Assembly (NCBI GenBank): GCA_029959195.1
Contig: CP114119.1
Location: forward strand, 2,852,001 to 2,916,000
DNA: 64,000 bases
Reading direction: 5' to 3'
Origin: Dictyophora rubrovolvata
Lineage: Eukaryota; Basidiomycota; Agaricomycetes; Phallales; Phallaceae
Position 1 is the first letter of the stretch. Each line of letters starts with the position of its first letter. Of this stretch, positions 35,096 through 46,586 are shown piece by piece. The notes below the pieces were generated by a model that searched no databases, was not told the origin of the DNA, and saw nothing but the letters and a program-made list of their open reading frames with translations. Both the position numbers and the translations under genes were made by a program.

Positions 35096-37041
35096 TGTTT
35101 TAAAGTGCAGATATAAATATAAAGACGAAACGTGACAGCTTGTAATGCGTCTCTTGATTCTCTTCTTGTTGGCCAAATTTCTCTAATGATGCCTCTATTT
35201 CCGATATATATTCTTATTTATGTATCGGTCGTGACCTATAGCCTTGTAAAGTCAGCCCTCGTAAGCCGCACTCCTCAAATTCCAGCGCCAGAACTGAAAA
35301 GCCGACTGCAACTGTGGTGTTTGTGTTTATTTGTGGCTGTGGGCCAACAGGTTGTGGTTAGACTGACGCTTTTTTCTCTCCGAGACCGAGACTGACGTGG
35401 ATCATCTGCAAACAGTCATCTTGATTCTTGAATCCTGAATCCTAAATCTCCTGACGTTGCCAATATCCGTCCTCATATCTTAGTATTAGCTGCTGCTCTC
35501 CTTGTAAAGAAAAGCTGATACTTCTAATTCTCGAACGAGACGACGGTCCGCTGCTTTCAATTGGGGCTATCGAATACATCGTGCTTTAACTTCCTCTGTG
35601 GTCTTGGATTCAAGACAATGCGTGTTGTAAAACTTGAGTTGGCACTGGCAATGGCGACGGTGGTGATGGTAGCAATGAAAACGTGACGTTGGCAAAGATG
35701 ACTTGGACAAGATTGTTTTCATTGACGTCCGGGACTATCAACAGCATAATATGGTGCGCATCGACGTCGAACAGCACGTTCGTGAAGGGGGAGATGAAGA
35801 ATAATTGAAAGGGAAAAAACAGTACTACCACGTGTCAGTAATCATGGTTCTGGATTACTGACTCCTTCCTGTTATGACCTGAATAATACTGATAAAATGC
35901 TGTCCAAATGAGTTTGGGATCATAATGATGTTCCAAGTACAGATTTACTCACCCATAGGGCTGATTCCCGCGTCCATTACTATTCTGGCTCTTCTCTCGT
36001 TTCGTTCTGGACTTCTGGCTTGATCAGCATTTCGACTCTGGTTTTGTTGAGCCTCCGTTTTCCGAAAACGAAAATATACCAAAGCTACTACGACGTCGCC
36101 GTCGCGTTTTTGCAATACCGGCATAGCTTAACCCCTCGGAGTTCTCAGGCCGGTTATCTCCGAGATCTCGTTGTATATAGCTGATAACAAAATCAAGGCG
36201 GTGCGCATATGCATTAGTCCTGATTAAGATTGGTCGAAGCTCTAGCAAATCGGACCTATCAGACTATGGGATTCTCATCGGTGCACATTATCAGCGATTT
36301 CCGATCAAATCAGCTGACCATCTATTCAATTTATCTTCTATAGCCTTCTTTCTGTATTGCCAGCTGTCATGGTCCTGAAGATATCGAAGACACCAATAAT
36401 GGGTCCCATACCGGTGCCACCGGCCTTCCTAAAAATTCCTATCTCGACATCGAAATAACCACCGATCAGGAAAGTTCTTTTAATTGTAAATTCTACTTCT
36501 ATCAGTCCGAAAGATGCGACCGATGTCAATGGCACGTTACTGCGCCGGCTCCGCGCTATTTTGTTGAAATCGTTCGCGCCTTTTCTTAGTGAAAGAATTT
36601 TTCGACGAATTGATCGTCATGAAGATTGATGTGTCCGTGATCATGTAAGTACATGGCTATAATTACTAGCGAATTGCATGAACAACTCTCTCACGCCGAG
36701 CACGCCCTCATAGCAGAAGCTGTATGAAGCTATGCTTATCCGTTATAATTAGCGCACCATTAGGTACGAAACCAGACATGCATTATACAACTGAACTACA
36801 TCACATCCTTAACCGGAGACAGCTACAATGGTTCATCTTACCTTTCAAGTCGATGGAATGCCCCTTGTTCTTTTTTTTAGAACTTTTGTAATACCGATGA
36901 GCATAGCTTTCATGAAAACGTCACTAAAATCAAGGTTTATTTAAAGAACTCGAAACTGGAAACTTCATTTCAATCGCCTCAAAGCGGACAGCAAGCTCAA
37001 ATTACCTCTAGGAGTTTTTTGATACTATTTTTGAGGCTCAC
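35096..37041. other. Intergenic region between membrane genes 2 and 3
   Basis: No supported gene. 36345-36640 has a diverged resemblance to 32725-32995 (both carry a CTGTCATGGT/CTATCATGGT start and a TTTTTCGAC...AATTGAT...GAAGA string), another sign that intergenic DNA was duplicated with the array. Frames at 35132-35395 and 35610-35831 have no recognised domain. Confidence 0.35.
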
Positions 37042-38771
37042 ATGAACAATACAGTAAACAACGCGGAGACTATAGAGGGTGTCATTCGGGAAGCATTTGA
37101 GGCGTATGTCGAATCTCTTTCTCTCTATATCGGACCCAAATCTCCAATGCTTATTTCACTGATAATAGATATGCCATCAAATTAGTTGGTAGAAGCTCTC
37201 TTGGTGAGCTTATCATCTTCATCACGAAAACAATCTTTGTGAACGAAAAAAAAATAAAGTACTCCTTATATATGCTACCATCTTGAAGTTTCCGGACGAG
37301 ATAAAATACATATGGGCGAGGCGATTTAGTCTTCCCACTTGGCTCTATCTTTTCACAAGATACGGATCTTTGGTTCAGCAGGGGCTTGTCGTTGGATATA
37401 ACTTGGTACCATCGATAGTTAGCCTAAACTTCTTTCCATAACTTCATTCGCCAATACTGATTCTAGCAGTCACAGAGGTAGGATCCTGTATTATTGATTA
37501 TTTGAAAGGCTAAGCAGCTATAAGGTTCTGTAATATTCTCAATAACATACAATTTGCTGGGTATGTGCTATTTTATACGGGCGTCCAAGGTAGATGCTTC
37601 CATTTTAAATCATCATTACCTGTGAGACAAATGAAGCACTCTAGGCCTATTAATCGCTCGAGCATATTCTCTAAGCAAAGGTAATAAAATCCTAGCTGGG
37701 ATGCTGGCCGTTGGTTTTGCTGCAGGATTAGGCTTATCCGCAATAAGTAAAAAACTTAGTCTCCTCAAATGATAAGATAATAAAATTCTTACTACTTGTC
37801 CAGGTATAACACCATACAGTCCTTGTGCCATGAAGTAAGAATGTCTTCTTGTTTGGATTATTCGAAAATTCAATATTTTTTCGCTCATAGCTCTACATTG
37901 CTCGGTATGATACCAATAAATGAGCAGCTTTAGTTGAGGTTTCACTGATACATGCTTAGCTGAGCAATCCCTAGCAACGTTTCTGCAAAATGTATCCGTT
38001 ATTTTTATTGATCTCGTTGTATTTGGCGTTTGCATGTGGGAAATTCGCGATATGTGGAGGCTGAAAATGGCGGTCGGCCTTGAAGGTCCAAGTAGCTTGG
38101 TTTCCATACTCCTGAAACAAAGTACGTCATTCGAAAGCTCTCGATGAAGTTTTTGTCAAACAAGACATCCTTAGGTGTACTAAGATCTTGGTAGGCATTC
38201 AATTCAAAGATATACCCATCTTACGATTGGTCTCATTCTCTATGTAAGCTTCGTGATTTCCACCTCGGTATCTGTCGGAGCTCTCGTGCTAGTAAGTCCT
38301 GAGCATCAACTATAACTATACCTTATACTTACCGTCATTTCTTCAGATTGACCATGTAAGCACGTCTTTTCATCCTTGCGTGCTTTAAATTCCTTAGTTG
38401 ATTAACTTCAATAGAATTCGACAACGGTAGTAACAGAAGTCCTAAACATTTTACAAAACTGGTGAGATCATTTTGTCAAATTGAACGCAATCCCATTTCC
38501 AACTTTTCCTTTCCCAAGTCTCTCAGCCATCTTAGTTGCTGATTTTACGTTGGAACTTCGCCGGCGTAATTCCACAACGATTGAGACCGCTAACATAACG
38601 TTGTCGATCCTTGGACTCCAAACTGTACTTCGGAATGTCCATCAATCTCTCCTCGTTGAAATGGGAACCCCTGAAGACATATTTCCGGATGAAGAGAGCG
38701 ATTATAATGATGAAGATGATGACATTGCCAGTTCTATTAACGATGGCGAAGCTGCTGCCGCTAGTGCGTAA
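37042..38771 (+). CDS. DUF6533-like seven-helix membrane protein, copy 3 (complete)
   Basis: Exons 37042-37103, 37169-37203, 37260-37417, 37470-37477, 37525-37589, 37645-37746, 37804-37834, 37891-37904, 37960-38121, 38175-38190, 38249-38291, 38347-38355, 38415-38461 and 38519-38771 total 1005 bases (334 residues). Eleven internal exon sizes (35, 158, 8, 65, 102, 31, 14, 162, 16, 43, 9) are identical to copy 1 although the sequences have diverged, which is strong support for the model. The core reads DEIKYIWARRFSLPTWLY and LSAILVADFTLELRRRNS. The acidic tail (ESDYNDEDDD) differs from the other copies, so the cytoplasmic end evolves fastest. Function unknown. Confidence 0.88.
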
Positions 38772-39728
38772 AAAATAAAGCTGGAGTATTAATGTGTATC
38801 CCAGTTATCTACACGTTAATCTGATCTGCAGACAAAATGTTGTCAAATATAGATAAAAAAAATCATATTGCTTTGAAGTCAAGCTTCGATGCCATTTCCC
38901 GGACTGTAAGGTCGGGTTATATATCCACCAATAGCTTTACATAAAATTGCGGACGACTACTTACTTTTAGCTCTCGAGACGCATACTTCTCAGAACAACT
39001 TGTGTTCGCAGGTCACCATAGATCCATGCAAGCGGAGGTCTTACCAGCCTGAAAGGTGTAAGTATTATGACTATGTACGTATTCCAGATATTCCAGATTC
39101 ATTCCTCAAATTTCCACCTGAATATAACTGAATTACTATTGTACAGTTGGTTGATTATGGGTCGACGAGTGCCATCCGGAGTCCTCAAGAGGCTTAGAGA
39201 AGAGTAATTTGGCGTCTGAAGATCGGTGAACTCAAGTGCTCGGAGATTGCCGCTGTAGTTGCGTTTGCGTGCCTTTGTAGCTTTGGCGCCCACGCCCGGC
39301 CTTCTCTTCCTCGTTCCTCGCTCACTGATTCTGGTTCGGAATTACTTCATTCAGGATGTCGTTGGACTTTTTACGGTATTTTCAGTATGACGATGACAGT
39401 AAAATGTTGCTCGAACACATCAACGCGTACGTCGAACATTTTTATATAATATCCGTGGGTTATCATGTGGCTTCTGTTACAGTTCTTTCTCGTGGAAAAG
39501 ACGACGATGACCTTCATACGATCTTTCGAAAATTTGTTATAGGTTCATATGACAAGATTCAATAAAGTGTTTGGGTTCCTAGATCCGTTCTTTATGCTTT
39601 CATTCATTTAGGCAAGTGCAACATCGATGAAACAATTTCTTATATTATTGGTTATATTTGATAGTACACTTGGTATACTTGAATGCAAAAAAAAGAGGAA
39701 AAAACAAGATAAAGGACATAGGGAGAAA
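38772..39728. other. Intergenic region, no firm gene
   Basis: A 69-codon plus-strand frame at 39356-39565 (MSLDFLRYFQYDDD) and a minus-strand frame at 39099-39293 are open but carry no recognised domain and no validated splice sites. Confidence 0.35.
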
Positions 39729-40707
39729 TCACCATCTTTGCCCATCGTCAACTCTCTCAAAAGATGTTGTCATCGCTATATTTGGGTATGGCTCATCCCG
39801 GCACGCAGAAACCGGGAATGTCAAGAGAGGTCGGTCTTCACTGCCAAAGAAAGGAACACCCAATGGGTCGTTTCGGCATGCCGACAGTTGTTGGGATACA
39901 GGTTGTTGAAAAGAGGCCAACACGCTCATTTGACTTCCATCATGGCTCACCTCGTCATCATCAAGCGAGTGTGCCTGGATGGAATCATTGTCAACTTCCC
40001 CTGATATCGATTGACCCTCTTCACTCTCGGGAGAGTCGTCACGGAACTCCTGAAAAGGGATGAATAAAAGCGAGCCATGACACGACGAAACACGAACCTC
40101 TTCGTTGAAGTCCTCTATAGTGTATTGTTGGACAACGGTTGAAGATTGGTTCATCGATCTGTCCAGTGCGGGAGAGGCAAGTGGACTTTCCTCATCATTT
40201 TCGCCGTCTTCTGGTTCTTCTTCCATAAGATCTTCTCCCTCCCGCCTTAGCTTTGCCTTGCGGTTCTTAAACCAGTTGGCAACACGCCGTTTATAACTAA
40301 ATGTGAACGTCTTTTCAACTTTATTCATTGTAACCACCTCTACAATGCACGTACTGTGAAACCCAATCTTTGCCCATATTTTCGTTGTTCTCATGACTGG
40401 GCCCGGCATGCTGAAGTCTCTTCTCCGCCAAAGTCGAAGCCCACTGGAATTGCAATGAACTGCTCGGGTATCGCGTCGTTTCAAAGCACTTTTCGATGAA
40501 GACCAGTTCCCATTGCAGCCATCTCTCGGGTGGGTGTCTTGTATTCCTACTTGGCACGGTAAATTGCCCTTCTGGGTCGTACATTTTTGACTGTGGCTTA
40601 AATTTGAATTTTTTGACGCGGCTTGATGATATACTCTTGGAAGTCGACGCGTTCCTGAGCAGAGTAGCGTTTCGGATCGTCAAGTCACTGTCCATAACGA
40701 AATTCAT
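39729..40707 (-). CDS. Homeodomain transcription factor with an extended loop before helix 3
   Basis: Three exons, 40707-40355, 40296-40098 and 40049-39729, total 873 bases (290 residues). Introns are 58 and 48 bases, GT-AG. Helices 1 and 2 lie in WELVFIEKCFETTRYPSSS plus FQWASTLAEK; recognition helix 3 is RRVANWFKNRKAKLRR, with the invariant W, F, N and R of homeodomains. About 22 extra residues (HAGPSHENNENMGKDW...) separate helix 2 from helix 3, more than in canonical or TALE homeodomains. The C-terminal half is acidic and Ser/Gln-rich, as in activation domains. Nuclear DNA-binding protein. It does not look like a canonical HD1 or HD2 mating-type protein, and the usual mating-locus flank (mitochondrial intermediate peptidase) is not seen here. 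Confidence 0.85.
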
Positions 40708-41790
40708 TGTGTTTCGAGATAAGGACGAACGGCGTGGATGATAGAATTGGGAAGATGGAGTTGATGGATAGGTATTGGGACAAGACCAACGATGGAAAAG
40801 TTAGAGAGCAAACGAGAAGGAAGGGCATATTTAATACCTTTCCCCCAAAGCATTGACGTTGCTGTCCGAGTGCTTTGACACGAATGGACGTCTTGTCCGT
40901 GTGTTGTCGTCCTGGAACGGTTGTGTTCATGTACTTTGTCCGTGGACGCGTATGTATGTCCAGCGAATTTCAACATCACCGTCCTGCTTTGTCCTCCTTG
41001 TTTATGTTATACCTATCCAGCGTAGGGAAATAGTATGTTTTTATCATCATACGGATTGAATGGTTCAAAACGAGCTTTGTCAGATTATGAATTGTATGTA
41101 CAACAACAACAATAAGCTTTTTTATTAGGTCGCAAGCCTAACACAGTCCTAAGACGCAGCTGGCATTCTTGTGCTTGAGCAGGTCGTTGCTAGCTTGAGC
41201 GCCACTCGTTTACATCAATAAGGCTTCCTCTCCCAAATATGATATGTACACCCTTCCTAACAATTTCAGTTTCTCATCCTCATTTTTCATAGGCTGAGAC
41301 TACTTTGCAGGTGCCGATTATCAATATCTTTAATTCTCTCTCATCTTTCTGACAATCGCGGTCCTTCGTTCGTTTCTAATTCTATCTTATTACTCAAGTG
41401 CACACTGCCCTTGCTATTGGATTGGTCCCAGCCGGCCTTTCCCAAATAATCTGTTTTCGCTGTTGACTGTTGATTAATATACTGGTATCTTATTCGAAAG
41501 AAGCGGTCGTGTGAACGGCATTCTCGTGATGGAACCAATGGTTAAGTAAGTACCTGTTTACGACGTCAAGTTTTTCACGCTCTCCACCACTCGAGTAGGC
41601 CCAGTATTCTCATGGTGAGAATAGAGTTGCACTGGTAACATAAACGACCGATATCGTGATTGACAGTTCGTCCGGAAGAAGATGGGCACCAACAGTTGCC
41701 ATAGTAGAATGAATTGTCACGAAATATCTTTGCCAAAGATCAATGAAGCCCAGGTACACTATAGGTTCATCTTATCCTCACGGTGATGTG
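40708..41790. other. Promoter side of the homeodomain gene and duplicated flank of copy 4
   Basis: No gene recognised. 41560-41745 is a diverged duplicate of 33047-33190. 41770-41790 should be the original upstream flank of membrane gene copy 4, just before the LINE target site. Confidence 0.35.
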
Positions 41791-41998
41791 CTTCTTATGT
41801 TTGAGCTTATTAGTTATTGTGTGTGTGTGTGTGTAAGTCTGTAAAGTCTCGTGGGGCCGGGCCCTATGTATCGAGACTTTTCCTATTATTTTTTCTCTCC
41901 GCTCGGGTCGATCTTTTTGTCTCCTCGCTATAGCCTTTGGGGTTGACCCGGTGTTCAAGTCTGTCTGGTGCTTGTTCTCGTCTCGGTCGTTTGGTCTT

Positions 41999-43351
41999 CT
42001 ATACTCGGTTGCGGCCCGATCTTTCCCTTGGATTTCTCGCGGCCTCGCGTCGCGCTCTCGTCTTTGGTTCGTCGAAGGATCCGTATGGGTTTTTGAACCG
42101 CTTCGTGTTGTTGACAAACTCGAATAGGAACTTCATCGCCTTGGGACTTGCTAAGAGTGTCTTCTTCGGGATGATGTGCTGGTGATAGTGTTGCTGCATT
42201 TTGAGTCGGTGTACGTCGTACCTCGGGCATTTCATGAGGTAGTGTGTAACGTCTTCTCTCTCCATTTCGCATGCCCTGCACAGTGGTGACTCCGCTTTTC
42301 CTATTTTGTGTAGGAAGTGGTTCAGCGGTATGTGTCCTGTTCTCAGCTGCATTAGTATTGAAGTGTTACGACGTGGGAACTTATTTGTCAGTTTAAGGAA
42401 GCCCTTGCCCGGTAATGCACCGTCTATCTCTCTTATGCGCTCGTATCTTGGAGAGCTCTCCCATCTTGCTACCGCCCGTTCCTTGAGGCTTGTTTCTCTG
42501 GCCTGCCTTGCAGCTGATCGGCTGGTTGGGAGCTCTTCTATCTGGGTGAGGTGGTTGCTGTTTAGATCGCCTTCAGTGATCGACGTGGCCGCTTCTTTGT
42601 CTGCTTCCTCGTTTCCCTTGATCTCTTCGTGCCCTGGCGACCAAATCAGCTTTATCCTCTTCCGGTGTGTTTCTTGCAGGGTTTTTATTTGCCTCTGAAT
42701 CTGCTCCACCAGATATTGCCCTGGTACTGCTCTCTGTCTTTGGGTCGCCTGGATTGCTGCTTGGTTGTCTAGCACTATGTGCACTTGGTTGGCATCCCGG
42801 ATACCTTCCGCTATATCTAGTGCCAGTATTATCCCCACTAGCTCTGCCTCGTACACAGTGTGTTCCTCTGCTGTGCCGAGTAGCTTGTGTCTCACGTGTT
42901 TTCGCCCTCTGCTGTCCCAATATACTGCTGCTGCTCTGACTTTCCCATCTCTGCATGATCCGTCAGAGTATACAATCTGGCTTCCCATATACTTATCTAT
43001 ATTTTTCACCGCTTTCTCTCTGTTCCCTTCGATTTCTATTTGGTGAGTGCTTGTCCACTTTGGCCCCCAAATACTTGGTCTGATCTTTTCATATGCGTTC
43101 GGTTCTATCTCACACCCATGTAAGATGTCGTGCAGTGGGCTTCTGTGCCTCTTCACATATCGTTTTGCCGCTCTCTGAACCTGCTTATGCAAAACATGTG
43201 AGTCTGGGACTGTTGCTAACCTCGTGCCCGCTCTAACTATTACTCTCTCCACTAGTAGATCAAATGGCAGCAGGTTCGCATGTACATCCAGTACATCTGT
43301 GGCTGTTGTTCTCGGTGCCCCTGTGATTGCTATTGCTGCTTCTCTCTGCAC
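41999..43351 (-). pseudogene. LINE ORF2 C-terminal part: RNase H and zinc-knuckle region
   Basis: 450-codon open frame. The RNase H catalytic set can be read as IVYSDGSCRDG, VYEAELVGI, VLDNQAAI and KGNEEADKEA, followed by a CxxC...H...C knuckle and a basic tail. It is the longest intact part of the LINE and is listed separately because it could be mistaken for a host RNase H. It lacks its own start context and continues upstream into the reverse transcriptase across several stops. Confidence 0.85.
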
Positions 43352-45649
43352 TCTGGTGAGTTTTTACACTATGCCTCTTGCCCCCTTTGTCCCGCTAACT
43401 GTAGGTGCCAGGAACACGTTTGCTGCATATAGCATTTTGGGTGCCGCTACTATCTGGTAGAACCTCCTCATGTGTTTGGTAGGTGTTCCCTTTGTTAGTT
43501 TTGTCAGTCTCCTGAATTGGCTTACCTATCCTGTCCCTTTTTGCAGCACGTAGTTAGTGTGGTCTATGAACCTCAGTTCTTCATCCAGCATAACTCCTAG
43601 GAACTTGTGCTGGCAGGTTGGCTTTATAGTTCTGCCATTAACTTATATGGATGGGTGTTTGCATGGCTTTGTTTTCCCTCCTCCGCTTCCATCCACCCCT
43701 TGTCTCCTAGAAAAGCTCATTAGTGCAAATTTTTCGGTTGCAAATTTGCAATTGTGCTCATCTGCCCATTGGCTTGCTCCGTGTGTGCCATCCATCAGAC
43801 ATTGGAGGGTGTTCACGGCTTCTTCCAATGTTTTTGCTCTGGCCAGTAATGTGGTATCATCTGCAAAAATTACCACTTCGATATCTTTCCTGTCTCTGGC
43901 TAAGTCCGCAAGTGCTGCATTGTAAAAGGCAAAGCATAGTCCTGACTCTGGCCTACCCTGGTCTAACCCTATCTTTAGGTCCAGTGGGTCTGATTTGTAG
44001 TTGTCAAAGGTGAGCACAGTCTTTCTCCCTATTGTCACTGCTGTTAGCCAGTCTGTATATTGCTGTGGGACCCCTCTTTTCCTCATGTCATGTGCTAACC
44101 ATTCTGGTAGCACACTTGGGAAGGCTGCTTTTATGTCTAGGAATAGTGCTGCTACTTCTTCTCCCCCCCTCCATGCGTTTTTTATAAATGACATAGTATG
44201 CTGTAGTGCGTCTGTTGTTGTACATTCTGGGCGACATCCAAACTGGGTGAGAGGGAGGATCCCATAGCAGTCTGCAAAGGCGAGTAGATCTTCTGATACA
44301 CATGATGACAGCACTTTACCTATTGTATCTAGGAGGGCAATTGGTCTGTATGCATTTGGCTCAGTATAGTCCAGTTTGCCTGGTTTTCGCATCACTATGA
44401 TCTTTGAGTCCTTCCATTCTTGTGGGAAGTATCTTGTGCAGAATGTGGCTCAGAATAGTGGTCCTATGATTGGTACAATCATCTGGGCTGTTTTCTTTAG
44501 AACCACATTTGGTATTCCGTTGTTACCTGGTACCTTGTGCGGTTTCAGGCACTCAATTGCTCTATGGATTTGTACATCCATTATGTGCTTGAATTTGAAC
44601 TTTTCCACCGGGTACACATAATTTGCTGGTAGTTTCTGGTATTCCCCTATATCTGGAAAGAAGGTTCTAAAGAGTAAGTTAGCCTTTTCTTCATCCTTTT
44701 TTGTGTACATTACTATTCCGTCTTCACTTCTTCTCTTCAGTGCTATTGTCTTGCTTGCTGATCTGTCTGTGGGTTCACCTGTCACATATTTGTATGCCAT
44801 CTACATGGTATGTTTATCTAGGTTTGCCAGGAAGCTATCCCAGTGGTCTCGTTTGGTTTCGTGTATCCTCTATGTGAACTTGTTCTGCTACCTTTGCAGT
44901 GTCTCGTGGATCAGGTCTTGCAGGTCATGTCAGCGTTTTCTGGCTCAATTTCTGATATGTTTTAGTTCCCTGTATAGACCTGTGAGTTCATCTGTCCACT
45001 ATCTCTTTGCATACCTTGTTATTCGTGACTGGGGAACTATTTCTCTGACTGTGCTCTTCAGGGCTTCTGTTAGCACTGTCATCCTTGCATTGAATTCCCC
45101 TTGTGTTTCGAAGACTTCATGTGTAGGTATATCTTCAATCTTTGGTTGGAGGTTTCTCCTGAATTCCTTCCAATCTGTTTCCCTGAAATTGTAGATTTCC
45201 CTGTCTTCTGTTTTTTGCACATAGGTATCGATCTGCGTGATGATAGGGAAGTGGTCTGTTTTTGGAGGGGTCTCGTCTTCTACTATTTTACATGTGATCA
45301 GATTATCAGCGATGTCCTGTGTTGCAAACACATTGTCTGGCCTTGTGTAGTTACCTGTGCTCATGGCTTTGAGGGTTGGGGTATATCGAGGTAGGATCAT
45401 CTGTAAACTTAGGTTGTCAGTGTGCTCTATTAATATCTGGACCTTATCTAGGTTTTCTTGTGTGAACAAGTAAGCGTTTCTTAGCTCGTCCCATTGGGGG
45501 TGGTGTCTGTTGAAGTCTCCAAGCCATATGATGTGAGTGTGGCTCTCCCTTGTCTTGTTCATTTCCCTGTTCGTTGCTACTTGTGCCTTCTGTAGCACCT
45601 GTGAATGTGATATGTCACCATATATATTTATTATTAGTATGTCACCCAT

Positions 45650-46055
45650 TGTCAGGGCTACTCTCTCAGACTAGAGGGAGGGGATCCTAAGCAAGATATA
45701 TTCTAGGAATAATACTAACTCACCTAGAGGGAGGGGATCCTAAGAGAACAAACTTAGAGATCCCTCCTCTAGGGCTACTAACTATATACTATGAAAAACG
45801 GCAAAGGCCACACGTGGCCTTCAGTTCATGGACTGGGCGCGGATACACACTGGTCCTGGACTTTTAGCTGGGGCCTAGGCCATGGCTCTGATGAAAACGG
45901 GCACTCAGCGCTCGTTGGAGGAAAAATGGGAATACGGAAGGAGAGGGAAATGCAAGAGATGGGATAGAATACAAGAAATATGAAAATAAATAAAATAGAC
46001 CAGAACCAAAGATAAATGTAGAAAAATAAGGGGACGACACTAGCGTACCCTGACA
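45650..46055 (-). mobile_element. R1 repeat in the LINE with 5-bp target duplication CCCAT
   Basis: Full-length 406-base copy bounded by TGTCAGGG and CCCTGACA. CCCAT occurs at 45645-45649 and 46056-46060, and the LINE endonuclease is collinear across the insertion. This is the second perfect 5-bp duplication for R1 and shows that R1 was mobile after the LINE landed. Confidence 0.93.
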
Positions 46056-46586
46056 CCCATCTCTGTTTTTACTTGTATTCCCACTGCATCTGGGGATTCT
46101 ATCTTAATCTGGTCCCACTTTCTGAGCTTGGCACTGACTAGAACTGCCGCTCGTGATCTTTCCTTGCCATCTCTTCTGTGCTTGCTTGGTAGGACCACAT
46201 TCCATGCTTTTGTTGCTCTGGTGTTATTGAATTGATCAAGATATGGTTCCTGGATTGCTATTATATCAGTGTATTTTGGGTTTACAGTGTTGATCATGCT
46301 TAGCGTAGTATCATTTGATTTGTTCAAGTTTTATTGCCGTATTGTCAGTGTCTTCCTGTTCTGGTTTATCATATTTTCTTCTCTCATTTGTTATCTTCCC
46401 CTCCCCCTTCCTCGTCTTCCTCTCTTGTGCTACGTCTCGCGTATCCAAACTTTTCTAGGGTGGCTTGTGTGTAGGGTCCCCTTGCTGCTTTCTTCTTCGG
46501 CACTGTGCTCTAACCCCCTTCTCCTTCCTCTCCTAACTCCCTCTCTTCTATCTCCATTCTGTCTTCAATTCTGTCCCCCTCTTCCT

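Larger units (their letters stand above)
41800..46586 (-). mobile_element. Non-LTR retrotransposon (LINE, I/Tad-like) with 9-bp target duplication, decayed
   Basis: CTTCTTATG flanks both ends (41791-41799, 46587-46595). On the minus strand from 5' to 3' there is an ORF1-type tail (around 46500), an AP-type endonuclease (IIAIQEPYLD; GDFNRHHP; TDHFPI), a reverse transcriptase (NAYRPIALLDTIGKVL; FADDTTLLA, 43640-44400) and an RNase H (YSDGS...EAEL...DNQAA...GNEEADKEA, inside the 450-codon frame 43351-41999) with a C-terminal Cys/His knuckle (CRACEMEREDVTHYLMKC). About ten in-frame stops and shifts break it between 43350 and 46400, several at Trp or Arg codons, so it is inactive. The 3' UTR has an (AC)n run at about 41819-41834. 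An R1 element interrupts the endonuclease at 45650-46055. The 5' end appears truncated within ORF1. Confidence 0.92.

Noticed and set aside
39627-40063. Plus-strand frames of 83-125 codons
   Set aside because: Antisense to the last exon of the homeodomain gene.
29025-40707. Interpretation of the region as a classical mating-type locus (receptor array plus homeodomain gene)
   Set aside because: The membrane proteins are DUF6533-like, not STE3-type, no pheromone precursor with a CaaX end was found, there is no paired HD1/HD2 arrangement, and no mitochondrial intermediate peptidase gene is nearby.
41767-42117. 116-codon minus-strand frame rich in Arg
   Set aside because: It is a shadow frame over the LINE ORF2 C-terminus and 3' UTR and extends across the LINE boundary.
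42306-42939. Several plus-strand frames of 78-130 codons
   Set aside because: They lie antisense to the 450-codon LINE RNase H frame, which carries the catalytic residues.
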